Shown piece after piece: positions 26,941 through 33,536 of a stretch of 34,850 nucleotides of DNA. The notes below the pieces were generated by a model that was not told the origin of the DNA, did not search any database, and saw only the letters and a list, made by a program, of their open reading frames with translations. The DNA lies in assembly GCA_017554485.1 (NCBI GenBank), contig JAFZIG010000085.1, forward strand, positions 1 to 34,850, given 5' to 3'. A program made the translations under genes and the position numbers. Source of the stretch: Acidaminococcaceae bacterium (GTDB lineage: Bacteria > Bacillota > Negativicutes > Acidaminococcales > Acidaminococcaceae). Within the stretch, counting starts at the first letter, position 1, and every line of letters begins with the position of its first letter.

Positions 26941-26952
26941 ACAATATATTGT
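26941..26952. repeat. 12-bp palindrome ACAATATATTGT
   Basis: Perfect palindrome four bases after the preceding inverted repeat, located about 75 bases from the mraZ -35 box and 90 from the DUF1858 -10 box. It may be an operator for either gene, though AT-rich palindromes also arise by chance. Confidence 0.35.
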
Positions 26953-27027
26953 GGTGTACGTCTTCTTCTACCGCAAGTGAAATTATTATGAATTATCGTG
27001 CCATCCCTTTTCCTTTTCATAGAAGCG

Positions 27028-27036
27028 TGCTATAAT
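27028..27036 (+). promoter_or_regulatory. Extended -10 promoter of the DUF1858 gene
   Basis: TGCTATAAT, a perfect -10 with TGn extension and no clear -35. Predicted start near 27043, leaving a leader of about 113 bases. Confidence 0.6.
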
Positions 27037-27053
27037 ATCCCTGCAATAAAAAG

Positions 27054-27127
27054 GGAAACGCCCTGCGTTTCCGTCCAACATGTTCCCGCCGTTATTCCTG
27101 TCCGGGAACCGGGGAAAAATAATCCCC
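27054..27127 (+). promoter_or_regulatory. Structured leader with three consecutive hairpins
   Basis: Three perfect stems lie between the promoter and the Shine-Dalgarno site: GGAAACGC/GCGTTTCC (27054-27061/27065-27072, 3-base loop), GTTCCCG/CGGGAAC (27082-27088/27103-27109, 14-base loop) and GGGGA/TCCCC (27111-27115/27123-27127, 7-base loop). None is followed by a T run. It matches no riboswitch class I can recognise. Confidence 0.5.
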
Positions 27128-27155
27128 TATTTATTATTGTTAAGAGGTGAATCAC

Positions 27156-27395
27156 ATGGAAGTAAATGATGCTGTAAAAACTGCCGACGTTATCACTGCG
27201 GACACCAATATCATCGAAGCTGTGCAGGCCCATCCGGAAATCATGCAGGTATTTGCCGATTACGGCTTAGGCTGCATCGGCTGCATGGCCGCCCGGTTTG
27301 AAACTATCGGCGAAGGCGCCGGTGCCCACGGCCTTGACGTACCCACCCTGATTAAAGATATCAACGAATGCATCAAGGCCAACGCCCTAAAATAA
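27156..27395 (+). CDS. DUF1858 domain protein with CxxC motif
   Basis: A 79-residue soluble protein made almost entirely of a DUF1858 domain, known from small proteins and from domains fused to redox enzymes, and described as a redox-disulfide domain associated with hybrid-cluster proteins. The pattern is visible in TADTNIIEAVQAHPEIMQVFADYGLGCIGC, with Cys40 and Cys43 forming CIGC, followed by a helix ending INECIKANA. The start is ATG at 27156: AAGAGGTG lies six bases upstream and contains the alternative GTG at 27147. It is a single-gene unit with its own promoter, structured leader and terminator. A thiol redox or metal role is plausible; no partner gene is adjacent. Confidence 0.88.
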   Translation: MEVNDAVKTADVITADTNIIEAVQAHPEIMQVFADYGLGCIGCMAARFETIGEGAGAHGLDVPTLIKDINECIKANALK

Positions 27396-27433
27396 CGCCC
27401 TATAAAATTTAACTCTGTTAATCGCTTTAATGC

Positions 27434-27464
27434 AAAAGGAACAGCCTTAAAAGCTGTTCCTTTT
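27434..27464. terminator. Bidirectional terminator between convergent genes
   Basis: Perfect 12-bp stem AAAAGGAACAGC/GCTGTTCCTTTT with a 7-base loop; T tracts on both strands serve the DUF1858 gene (plus) and the secreted-protein gene ending at 27480 (minus). Confidence 0.93.
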
Positions 27465-27479
27465 TGTTTTAGACGATTT

Positions 27480-28220
27480 TTATTTTGCGGCCATCTGGGC
27501 AGCCTGGTCGTATTTCTTCTGGATTGCTTCCGGAATAGCTCCGTCGGCTGTTACGGTAACATACATACCGCCAACATGCAAAGCAACTTCTGCATGCAGC
27601 TTATTAAAGTCAACAGGTGTTGCAGGCAGAAAATAACCTCTTGCGGAAGATTTGTATGAAGGCGTATGGTACACTCCGTCAGTCCGGAACAACAGGACTG
27701 TTTTAGACTGTTTTGGCTCAAGCACCAGTTTAGACGGGTTGAGGGCTCCCTGATCCATCCCATCTACGGTAAGCATCCGCCCACTGTAATTACCAAGCTG
27801 CATGACTGATTGCTCAAGATCAATTACAAGAGGGCTGCTCACTTTGTTCTCAGCCGTCAAAACAACGCCGGCCAGAGGCAGGGATTCTGTCGCCGCTTCC
27901 TTTCCCTTTGCCTTGAAAATGTAGCCGTTGGTTTTTTCCAACATGGATTTGGGCTTTTTGTAAGGAAGGCCGTTATCAGAAACAGTGTAACCTTCCTTTA
28001 CGTTTCCTTTCAGTATAAAGCTGTGAAAAAACGGCTTAATCGTTATTTTCATCGTGCCGGTCTCGGCTGTTCCAACTGCCGTGATGGAATCATTGATTTC
28101 AAAAACGGCAGTTTTGTGGCTATAAACCTTTGAATTCTCATCAATCATCAGATTTGCCGCGCTGGCTGCAGACGAAATTAATAACGCTGCTGCTAAAGCT
28201 GTTAATAAAATCTTTTTCAT
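27480..28220 (-). CDS. Secreted protein of unknown function
   Basis: I do not recognise this family. The 246-residue product has a clear Sec signal peptide (MKKILLTALAAALLISSAASA, cleavage probably after residue 21). The mature part is predominantly beta-strand-like with alternating hydrophobic and polar residues, ending in a short Ala/Gln-rich helix (EAIQKKYDQAAQMAAK). It has no cysteine, no membrane anchor and no catalytic motif I can see. Shine-Dalgarno GGAG lies seven to eight bases upstream, just after a small GC hairpin (28237-28252). It lies downstream of a 27-codon ORF in the same direction and shares a terminator with the DUF1858 gene. Confidence 0.85.
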   Translation of the reverse strand: MKKILLTALAAALLISSAASAANLMIDENSKVYSHKTAVFEINDSITAVGTAETGTMKITIKPFFHSFILKGNVKEGYTVSDNGLPYKKPKSMLEKTNGYIFKAKGKEAATESLPLAGVVLTAENKVSSPLVIDLEQSVMQLGNYSGRMLTVDGMDQGALNPSKLVLEPKQSKTVLLFRTDGVYHTPSYKSSARGYFLPATPVDFNKLHAEVALHVGGMYVTVTADGAIPEAIQKKYDQAAQMAAK

Positions 28221-28254
28221 AATTATTCTCCATTCCGCCGCATCAAGGCGGCAT

Positions 28255-28283
28255 TTTATAATTCCAAGTTACAGTGAAAACAA
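28255..28283 (-). promoter_or_regulatory. Possible promoter of the secreted-protein gene
   Basis: Minus-strand TTGTTT, 17-base spacer, TATAAA, about 30 bases before the start codon. The -35 is poor. Confidence 0.4.
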
Positions 28284-28340
28284 ATGCTATGTACTATTAT
28301 TCACGGTAGATACGGGCTTCCAGGGAGCGAAGGAACATGT

Positions 28341-28424
28341 TTACTGTCGTTTACGCCTCCCGTACGCAAAGACGCAGGGACTCAAAGCTAACAGCAAAAG
28401 AGCGGAACAAAGCGCTTTTTTCAT
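28341..28424 (-). CDS. Tiny ORF encoding a signal-peptide-like product (27 aa)
   Basis: A 27-codon ORF: MKKALCSALLLLALSPCVFA followed by YGRRKRQ and TAA. The first 20 residues form a textbook signal peptide (two lysines, Leu/Ala core, Val-Phe-Ala cleavage site); the remainder is a short strongly basic tail. GGGAG lies six bases before the ATG, and a promoter-like TTGACA is found about 135 bases upstream. Its stop lies 120 bases before the neighbouring secreted-protein gene. It may be a small secreted peptide, a leader ORF for that gene, or the remnant of a larger secreted gene: the +1 frame continues open for 20 or so codons past the tail. I recognise no homologue. Confidence 0.45.
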   Translation of the reverse strand: MKKALCSALLLLALSPCVFAYGRRKRQ

Positions 28425-28535
28425 AAGTATCTCCCTGAGAAATGATTTATTGTAAAAATCTGCTTTTCAGCGTTACATTACCGGATCAGCATTTTTTCCA
28501 ATTTGCTAAAAGCAATGAATTATGCATACACTCTA

Positions 28536-28564
28536 CTATTATTATAACAAAAAAAGTATGTCAA
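28536..28564 (-). promoter_or_regulatory. Possible promoter upstream of the tiny ORF
   Basis: Minus-strand perfect TTGACA (28564-28559), 17-base spacer, TAATAG; a TATAAT nearby is at an unsuitable spacing of 12. The stretch 28425-28694 otherwise holds only the fol terminator; I see no gene in it. Confidence 0.4.
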
Positions 28565-28606
28565 ATAAATGCCAGGAACACAAAACAAGAAAAGAAATTT
28601 AAAAGA

Positions 28607-28626
28607 AAAAGTGACCTGCCACTTTT
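28607..28626 (-). terminator. Terminator after folK
   Basis: Minus-strand AAAAGTG/CACTTTT stem with a 6-base loop, followed by TTTCTTTTAAATTTC, about 70 bases beyond the folK stop. Confidence 0.55.
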
Positions 28627-28694
28627 GACAAGCCGCAATAAAAGCCTTAGTCCAACCTAATTCGATTTTAAATACTTATTAATTACATTAATAC

Positions 28695-29159
28695 CTAATT
28701 TTTAAGGTACAAAAAATCTTCCCACAACTGCCCTATCGTTTTTTCCAGTACCGGGTGCACCGCATCCGGTGCAATCTGTGCCAGAGGGCGCAAAACAAAA
28801 TCCCGGTTTTGCATGTCCGGATGGGGTACCTTCAAATCCGGCAGGTCGATGATCTGGTCATCATATAGCAGCAAATCCAGATCGATGTTCCGCTCACCCC
28901 AACGTCGCAACCGTTTCCGCCCCATCTCCCGCTCGGTCTGCAACAGACTGTGTAGTAGTTCCACAGGCGTTTTTTTCGATTTCACTTCTGCCACGGCGTT
29001 CAGGAAATCCGGCTGATTCGTTACGCCATAAGGTTTTGTTGTAATAAAATCGGAGACCGCAATGACCATTATGCCTTTTTGTTCCAGCCTGTGCAGCGCT
29101 TCCTTTAAATTGTGTTCCCGGTTGCCCAGGTTGCTGCCCAGGGCGATATAGATAGCCAT
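28695..29159 (-). CDS. folK: HPPK, 6-hydroxymethyl-dihydropterin pyrophosphokinase
   Basis: Transfers pyrophosphate from ATP to 6-hydroxymethyl-7,8-dihydropterin, giving the substrate of FolP. The 154-residue protein has IALGSNLGNREHNL near the N-terminus, the pterin-binding TTKPYGVTNQPDFLNAV, and the metal and ATP motif RRWGERNIDLDLLLYDD, followed by VPHPDMQNRDFVLRPLAQIAP. All are standard for FolK, and it is not fused to FolB or FolP as in some organisms. It starts two bases after folP. Confidence 0.98.
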   Translation of the reverse strand: MAIYIALGSNLGNREHNLKEALHRLEQKGIMVIAVSDFITTKPYGVTNQPDFLNAVAEVKSKKTPVELLHSLLQTEREMGRKRLRRWGERNIDLDLLLYDDQIIDLPDLKVPHPDMQNRDFVLRPLAQIAPDAVHPVLEKTIGQLWEDFLYLKN

Positions 29160-29161
29160 GA

Positions 29162-30400
29162 TTACACCTTTCGGATGGCTTCCAGCATACGAATCAGGCG
29201 CACATTCTCCTTGACGTCGTGAACCCGCACCAGATTAGCCCCCCCATAGACGGCAGCAGCCGTAGTGGCCAAGGTTCCTTCCATTCGTTCTTCCGGAGGT
29301 AAGGAAGTAACGGTTCCTGGCACGTTGCCTGCAACACTTTTACCTTCGGCCATTTCTGCTCCCAGCACGTTGCCGATGGTGGCCTTTCGCGACGCCGCCA
29401 GCAAAACAGGATATGCATTTACGGTAAGAGCGTTCAAATTCTGGATCAGCCGCAGGTTCTGTTCGTCGTTTTTGGCAAAGCCGATGCCCGGATCCAAGAT
29501 GACTTTATCCGGGCCGATTTGCCGTTCTGCCAAAATCGCGGCGCGACCTAACAAATATTCCGTCACTTCCTGCACCACGTTTTTATATTCACACTGCTGT
29601 TGCATATCTTTGGAAACACCTTTACGGTGCATCAGGATAACAGGCACTTTCGTCTTCGTTACTACTTCTATCATTGCCTTGTCCGCCGTCATAGCACTGA
29701 CATCGTTGATGATATCGCCCCCCTGCTCCATGGCTTCTTTAGCCAGGGCGGCACGGTAGGTATCCACAGAGATTATACTTCCCGGGAAGGCTTTCTTTAC
29801 GGCGCTGACCGCAGGCAGCACCCTTGCCCGCTCTTCCTCCGCCTTAACCGGGTCGCTGCCGGGACGGGTGGATTCCCCGCCGATGTCCAGTATGGCCGCT
29901 CCTTCTGCCAGCATTCGTTCCGCCTGTTCCAGCACGGCGTCAATGCCGTTTTTCCGGGAACCCGCATAAAAGGAATCCGGCGTCACGTTGATGATGCCCA
30001 TCACTTTGACAGAATCGTAGCGCAACACGCGTCCATCTGCCAGAACAGTGCATTTGGGAACGTCTGCTAGATAGCTTTCAAGGTCCGTCACGATTTCCGG
30101 AATGCCGAAATAAGGCATCTGCTTTAATTTGTACAGCAGGGTTTTATAATGTTTCTGATTACCCAGCAGCAAAATGTCCACATGGGATACCGCACAGGTG
30201 ATGGCCGTCCCCGGGGTGGCGCAGTCGCCCCCTGCCGCCAGCATCTCCTGCTTGATGATGTTGGCCGCCGGCGTCCGCACATGGAGCGCTTTTAAGGGTA
30301 CAATCTGCCCTTTGCCCAGCAGGATGGCCACGCTGGCCTTATATACTCCCAGATGCTCCAGTTCATAATGCAGCGCATCCGGATTCACTTCGTACAGCAT
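29162..30400 (-). CDS. folP: Dihydropteroate synthase with N-terminal extension
   Basis: Condenses the pterin pyrophosphate with p-aminobenzoate; the target of sulfonamides. With the ATG at 30400 it has 412 residues, well above the usual 270-300. The catalytic TIM barrel occupies the C-terminal two thirds: VMGIINVTPDSFYAGSR, ILDIGGESTRPGSDPV, ISVDTYRAALAKEA, DIINDVSAM, VILMHRKG and DPGIGFAKN. The first 130 or so residues form an extra domain that I cannot assign; similar long FolPs are known in some anaerobic Bacillota. The start codon overlaps the folE2 stop by one base (TAATG), and AAGGGTGG lies five bases upstream; the GTG at 30409 is less well placed. Confidence 0.95.
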   Translation of the reverse strand: MLYEVNPDALHYELEHLGVYKASVAILLGKGQIVPLKALHVRTPAANIIKQEMLAAGGDCATPGTAITCAVSHVDILLLGNQKHYKTLLYKLKQMPYFGIPEIVTDLESYLADVPKCTVLADGRVLRYDSVKVMGIINVTPDSFYAGSRKNGIDAVLEQAERMLAEGAAILDIGGESTRPGSDPVKAEEERARVLPAVSAVKKAFPGSIISVDTYRAALAKEAMEQGGDIINDVSAMTADKAMIEVVTKTKVPVILMHRKGVSKDMQQQCEYKNVVQEVTEYLLGRAAILAERQIGPDKVILDPGIGFAKNDEQNLRLIQNLNALTVNAYPVLLAASRKATIGNVLGAEMAEGKSVAGNVPGTVTSLPPEERMEGTLATTAAAVYGGANLVRVHDVKENVRLIRMLEAIRKV

Positions 30401-31203
30401 TATTTCCACCCTTTTTCCACACAGGCAAACGCACTATGGTTGTGTATACTTTCAAAACTCTTCACGGTGGCGCGGTACCAGGTGATGCGCAAGTCAGCCT
30501 CCAGCCGCAGGGCGATTTCCCGCACCGCGTCTTCCACGAAACGGGGATTGTCGTAGGCCTCTTCCGTCACATATTTTTCATCCGGCCGCTTCAGCAGACT
30601 GTACACCGGGGCGCTGGCCCCCGCGTCAGCCATTTCCGCCAGTTCCTCAATCCAGACGAATTCGTTTGCTTCGATTTCCAGGCAAGCTATGGCCCGCTGG
30701 TTATGGGCCCCATAGGTACTGATCTCCTTGGAACAGGGGCACAGGGTCTGGATGGGGACCTGCACCTCCACCTTCTGGGTAAACTGTTCCCCTTTTTCCA
30801 TGGTATATATACAGTTCAGGTCCATGACAGAAGTCAGGCCTGTCACCGGCGCTGTCTTCTGGATAAAATAGGGAAACTCCAGCTTCATGAAAGCCCTGTC
30901 CGCCAGTAAGCTTTCCTTCAGGTCATCCAGAACTTCTTCCAGAGCTGAAAGGTTCACGATATCCAGTTTTTGCAGGCACTGCACAAAGCGGCTCATGTGG
31001 GTGCCCCGCAGATCCTTGGGCAGGTCTACCGCCAGGGATACCTTGGCCACCGTGTGCTGCTCCCCTTTCTGCCGGTCCCGCAACACAAGGGGCCACCGCA
31101 GGTCGGTGATTCCCACATGCTTAAGCGGGATATTGCGGCTGTCCTGTTCAGACTGCACGTCTTTTAACAGTTCTCTCTTTTCTTCCGGAACTTTTGTATT
31201 CAT
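30400..31203 (-). CDS. folE2: GTP cyclohydrolase FolE2 (type IB)
   Basis: Converts GTP to 7,8-dihydroneopterin triphosphate, the first step of pterin and folate synthesis. This is the FolE2 (COG1469) family, unrelated in sequence to FolE and able to work with metals other than zinc. The 267-residue protein has the tunnelling-fold motifs VGITDLRWPL near 30, LPKDLRGTHMSRFVQ near 61, the metal-binding CPCS at 155-158 and HNQRA at 167-171. AGGAG is four bases before the ATG, preceded by a perfect hairpin. In many bacteria FolE2 replaces FolE under zinc limitation; here it seems to be the cluster's only GTP cyclohydrolase. Confidence 0.97.
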   Translation of the reverse strand: MNTKVPEEKRELLKDVQSEQDSRNIPLKHVGITDLRWPLVLRDRQKGEQHTVAKVSLAVDLPKDLRGTHMSRFVQCLQKLDIVNLSALEEVLDDLKESLLADRAFMKLEFPYFIQKTAPVTGLTSVMDLNCIYTMEKGEQFTQKVEVQVPIQTLCPCSKEISTYGAHNQRAIACLEIEANEFVWIEELAEMADAGASAPVYSLLKRPDEKYVTEEAYDNPRFVEDAVREIALRLEADLRITWYRATVKSFESIHNHSAFACVEKGWK

Positions 31204-31216
31204 TCTTCTCCTTCAG

Positions 31217-31235
31217 GCAAAGCGTTTAGCTTTGC
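31217..31235 (-). repeat. Hairpin just upstream of the folE2 ribosome binding site
   Basis: Perfect 7-bp stem GCAAAGC/GCTTTGC with a 5-base loop, ending six or so bases before AGGAG. It could tune folE2 translation or mark an mRNA processing site in the queD-folE2 gap. Confidence 0.45.
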
Positions 31236-31286
31236 TGCGCTGTGTAATACTCATACGGCGCCTTGCGCACAGTTCACTCTGTTAAC

Positions 31287-31664
31287 TTAACACAATTCCC
31301 CTTCGTAAAACTCGCCCCGGTAAATGCAGCCGCTGGTGCGAGTCTCCCACACTTCCACTTCAAACAGCCTGCGGTTTTCCGCGTACAGGGGCTTAGCCAA
31401 CTGGTCCCACACCCAGATGGCGATGTTTTCCGCGCTGGGGTTGGGAAGCACGTCATTCAGCAGCTTGTGATCCAGCTTGCGCAGTACTTTCATCTGCACG
31501 ATCTTCTTCAGCAGGGCAAAGTCCAGCACCATGCCCTCCATATCGGGACGGCCGTCCACTTTCACCACCAGTTTATAGGTATGCCCGTGAAGATGCTCGC
31601 ATTTCCCGTTATAACTGGGAAGATAGTGGGCCGCGTCAAATTCAAACTCCTTTAAAACTATCAT
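31287..31664 (-). CDS. queD: 6-pyruvoyl-tetrahydropterin synthase family protein (QueD-like, CExxHGH type)
   Basis: A 125-residue tunnelling-fold enzyme. Metal ligands are His13, His26 and His28; the active-site motif reads CEHLHGH (22-28). Plain QueD enzymes, which make 6-carboxytetrahydropterin for queuosine, have CxxxHGH, while the PTPS-III group that replaces FolB has ExxHGH. Having both Cys22 and Glu23 (CExxHGH) matches the PTPS-I/III subgroup proposed to serve both pathways. The gene lies with folE2, folP and folK, and no folB is present, so a role in making 6-hydroxymethyl-dihydropterin is likely; no queC, queE or queF is adjacent. Its start overlaps the trmL stop by four bases. Subgroup assignment comes from memory of the family and should be tested. 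Confidence 0.88.
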   Translation of the reverse strand: MIVLKEFEFDAAHYLPSYNGKCEHLHGHTYKLVVKVDGRPDMEGMVLDFALLKKIVQMKVLRKLDHKLLNDVLPNPSAENIAIWVWDQLAKPLYAENRRLFEVEVWETRTSGCIYRGEFYEGELC

Positions 31665-32182
31665 GGTTCCTCCTTATACTGTGAGTTCAGTTTCCCGGAA
31701 TGGAAGGTGGGTTCCAGGCTGAGCCCGCCAAACCCCGGCTGCTGGCGGAAGGCTTCGTAGACCACCACCGCCACGGCGTTGGACAGGTTCAGGCACCGGG
31801 CCTTCGGGTCCGGAATCATGGGGATCCGCAGGCACTGCTCCGGATACGCTTCGTGGATCCACTCCGGCAGCCCCGTGGTCTCCCGGCCGAATACCAGCAG
31901 GCTTTCCGGTTCGTACTGCACCTGGGAATAGCCTTTACGGGCCTTGCTGGTAAGAAAATATTTCGGATTGTCTTTATACTGTGCAAACAGATCGCGGATG
32001 TCATCCCAGTAATCGATATCCAGTAAATGCCAGTAGTCCAGCCCCGCCCGTTTCAGCTGCCTGTCGTCCGTACTGAAGCCCAGCGGACGGACCAGGTGCA
32101 GATGGCAGCCGGTCACAGCACAGAGCCGCACCACGTTACCGGTGTTAGCCGGAATTTCCGGCTGATACAAAACTATATGCAT
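31661..32182 (-). CDS. trmL: tRNA (cytidine/uridine-34 2'-O) methyltransferase TrmL
   Basis: SPOUT-class SAM enzyme that methylates the wobble ribose of certain leucine tRNAs. The 173-residue protein begins MHIVLYQPEIPANTGNVVRLC and carries the trefoil-knot motifs LVFGRETTGLPEW (about 91-103) and the C-terminal LNLSNAVAVVVYEAFRQ. The only good Shine-Dalgarno sequence (GGAGG) is about 13 bases from the ATG, unusually far, but the N-terminus is exactly as expected for the family. It appears to be first in the trmL-queD-folE2-folP-folK unit; its link to folate synthesis is probably only positional. Confidence 0.96.
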   Translation of the reverse strand: MHIVLYQPEIPANTGNVVRLCAVTGCHLHLVRPLGFSTDDRQLKRAGLDYWHLLDIDYWDDIRDLFAQYKDNPKYFLTSKARKGYSQVQYEPESLLVFGRETTGLPEWIHEAYPEQCLRIPMIPDPKARCLNLSNAVAVVVYEAFRQQPGFGGLSLEPTFHSGKLNSQYKEEP

Positions 32183-32232
32183 ATAAAAATCGGAACCTCC
32201 GCTTGCCTTTTACAGATAACTATAATGTATGA

Positions 32233-33252
32233 CTATTTCTTAACCGGTTGCTTCACCGGTTCCTTTTTCGCAGCTTCCTTTTTCACATTGTCTTTCTTCA
32301 CAGTAGTATTTTCTACAGCTATCTTCTGGTTTTTAGCCCCGTTTTTCCTGTATTTCTCTTCTGCCGCTTTCCGTTCTTTCATCTTCTTTTCATACAGCTT
32401 TTCCAGTTCTTTCTGCTGCCTTTTATGATCCTCCCACATACCGGCAGGCTCTTTGTCCTCACAGCACAGCATTAGCTGGTGGGTGTTGATGATCTTTTCC
32501 GCGTATTCGCCGCCCATGGCCCAGGTCCAGTTCAAACCGGACCATTTGGTGATCAAACCTTTCTGTAAACGAAGGTTATGCGCCTTATCATACCGGGGAT
32601 CAATGAGTTTGGTTTTCGGCAGATCGTGGCTGCAATAGGCCAACAGGTGCTGGATATGGGCCCGCACCCCTTCCTGGGGCGTCCGGAAAGCTGCGCCCTG
32701 AACACCGCCCCCAATGGTTCCTAATCCGCAATAATTATGCTGCCAGGGTTCCACGCTGCCGCCGAAGTTGAAATACCCCGTTTCCAGCAGAGCCTGGGAC
32801 AGGGCCATGTCAGGGCGGATCCCTTCCCGTTCTGCCTCTTCCCAGTACAGGTCTACAATTTCGCCTGTGCTGCAGCCGATGGGCAGATACGTATTGTTGG
32901 CCGTGATCAACTGGGCGGCTTGCTTTTTAGTCGCTTCCGCCTTACCTTTGATGGTGATGTCTTTATAGCCTTTGGGTAAAATATAAATGGCGCTCAGATT
33001 CCGTTTCGGCGCAGCAGTCTGTTGTGTTTTAGCACCTGTCTTTACAGCAATCTTGTTTCCTGATGCTTTCTTATCTTCTCTGTTTCTGTTTTGCTTTGCA
33101 TTTTGCACCGTAACAGCGCCCGGACGGTCTCCCATTGAAATCACCGGTTTCTGATTCCGATTCGCGGAAGACGCTTTGGACGCCTGCCCCGGCAGAGGCA
33201 GAAGTATCAGCGCAGCAACCGCCACGGAGGCCATCTTTGCCAGTTTGTTCAT
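32233..33252 (-). CDS. Secreted glucosaminidase-family cell-wall hydrolase
   Basis: Peptidoglycan hydrolase of the endo-beta-N-acetylglucosaminidase (PF01832-like) family. From the ATG at 33252 (AGGAG eight bases upstream) it has 339 residues. A signal peptide (about 1-24, ending LPGQA) is followed by an Asn/Lys/Arg-rich linker, then the lytic domain (about 130-260), with DMALSQALLETGYFNFGG holding the likely catalytic Glu, and YCGLGTIGGG and GVRAHIQHLLAY. The last 70 or so residues form a Lys/Glu-rich coil that ends in a KK, KKEPVKQPVKK-type basic repeat, possibly for wall or membrane-surface attachment. An upstream in-frame ATG at 33294 gives an extension with no Shine-Dalgarno site. Confidence 0.88.
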   Translation of the reverse strand: MNKLAKMASVAVAALILLPLPGQASKASSANRNQKPVISMGDRPGAVTVQNAKQNRNREDKKASGNKIAVKTGAKTQQTAAPKRNLSAIYILPKGYKDITIKGKAEATKKQAAQLITANNTYLPIGCSTGEIVDLYWEEAEREGIRPDMALSQALLETGYFNFGGSVEPWQHNYCGLGTIGGGVQGAAFRTPQEGVRAHIQHLLAYCSHDLPKTKLIDPRYDKAHNLRLQKGLITKWSGLNWTWAMGGEYAEKIINTHQLMLCCEDKEPAGMWEDHKRQQKELEKLYEKKMKERKAAEEKYRKNGAKNQKIAVENTTVKKDNVKKEAAKKEPVKQPVKK

Positions 33253-33386
33253 CTGCTTTTCTCCTGTAAAATTGCCATACCGTTTACCGGCCATCGCGCA
33301 AACTCATTTAATCAGCGTTTCCTTAACAATTATCCCTGTATTCACAACGTAAATCTGATTGACTTATAAAACCAACTTAATAATTA

Positions 33387-33416
33387 ATTATATGCCAAAC
33401 ACCTTTTATCTGTAAA
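33387..33416 (-). promoter_or_regulatory. Promoter of the glucosaminidase gene
   Basis: Minus-strand TTTACA, 18-base spacer, TATAAT, giving a start near 33380 and a leader of about 128 bases. It is divergent from the promoter at 33451-33480; no coding sequence is seen in 33253-33536. Confidence 0.6.
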
Positions 33417-33450
33417 GTTTTATCCTGATTTAAAATGTTTTCCACAGCAT

Positions 33451-33480
33451 CTGACAGGAATGTATCAGATATGGTATAAT
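33451..33480 (+). promoter_or_regulatory. Promoter of the UPF0173 hydrolase gene
   Basis: CTGACA, 18-base spacer, TATAAT preceded by TGG (extended -10). Start near 33487, about 50 bases before the start codon. Confidence 0.7.
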
Positions 33481-33536
33481 AATTTAAAATCATGATATTA
33501 TGATGTCATTATAATAAATTAAAAGGAGGAATTACC

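Noticed and set aside
32237..32257. Inverted repeat AACCGGT/ACCGGTT at the end of the glucosaminidase gene
   Set aside because: It encodes the VKQPVKK repeat and is not followed by a T run; best explained by coding repeats rather than a terminator.
33253..33294. 14-residue N-terminal extension of the glucosaminidase
   Set aside because: It precedes a perfect signal peptide whose own ATG has AGGAG eight bases upstream.
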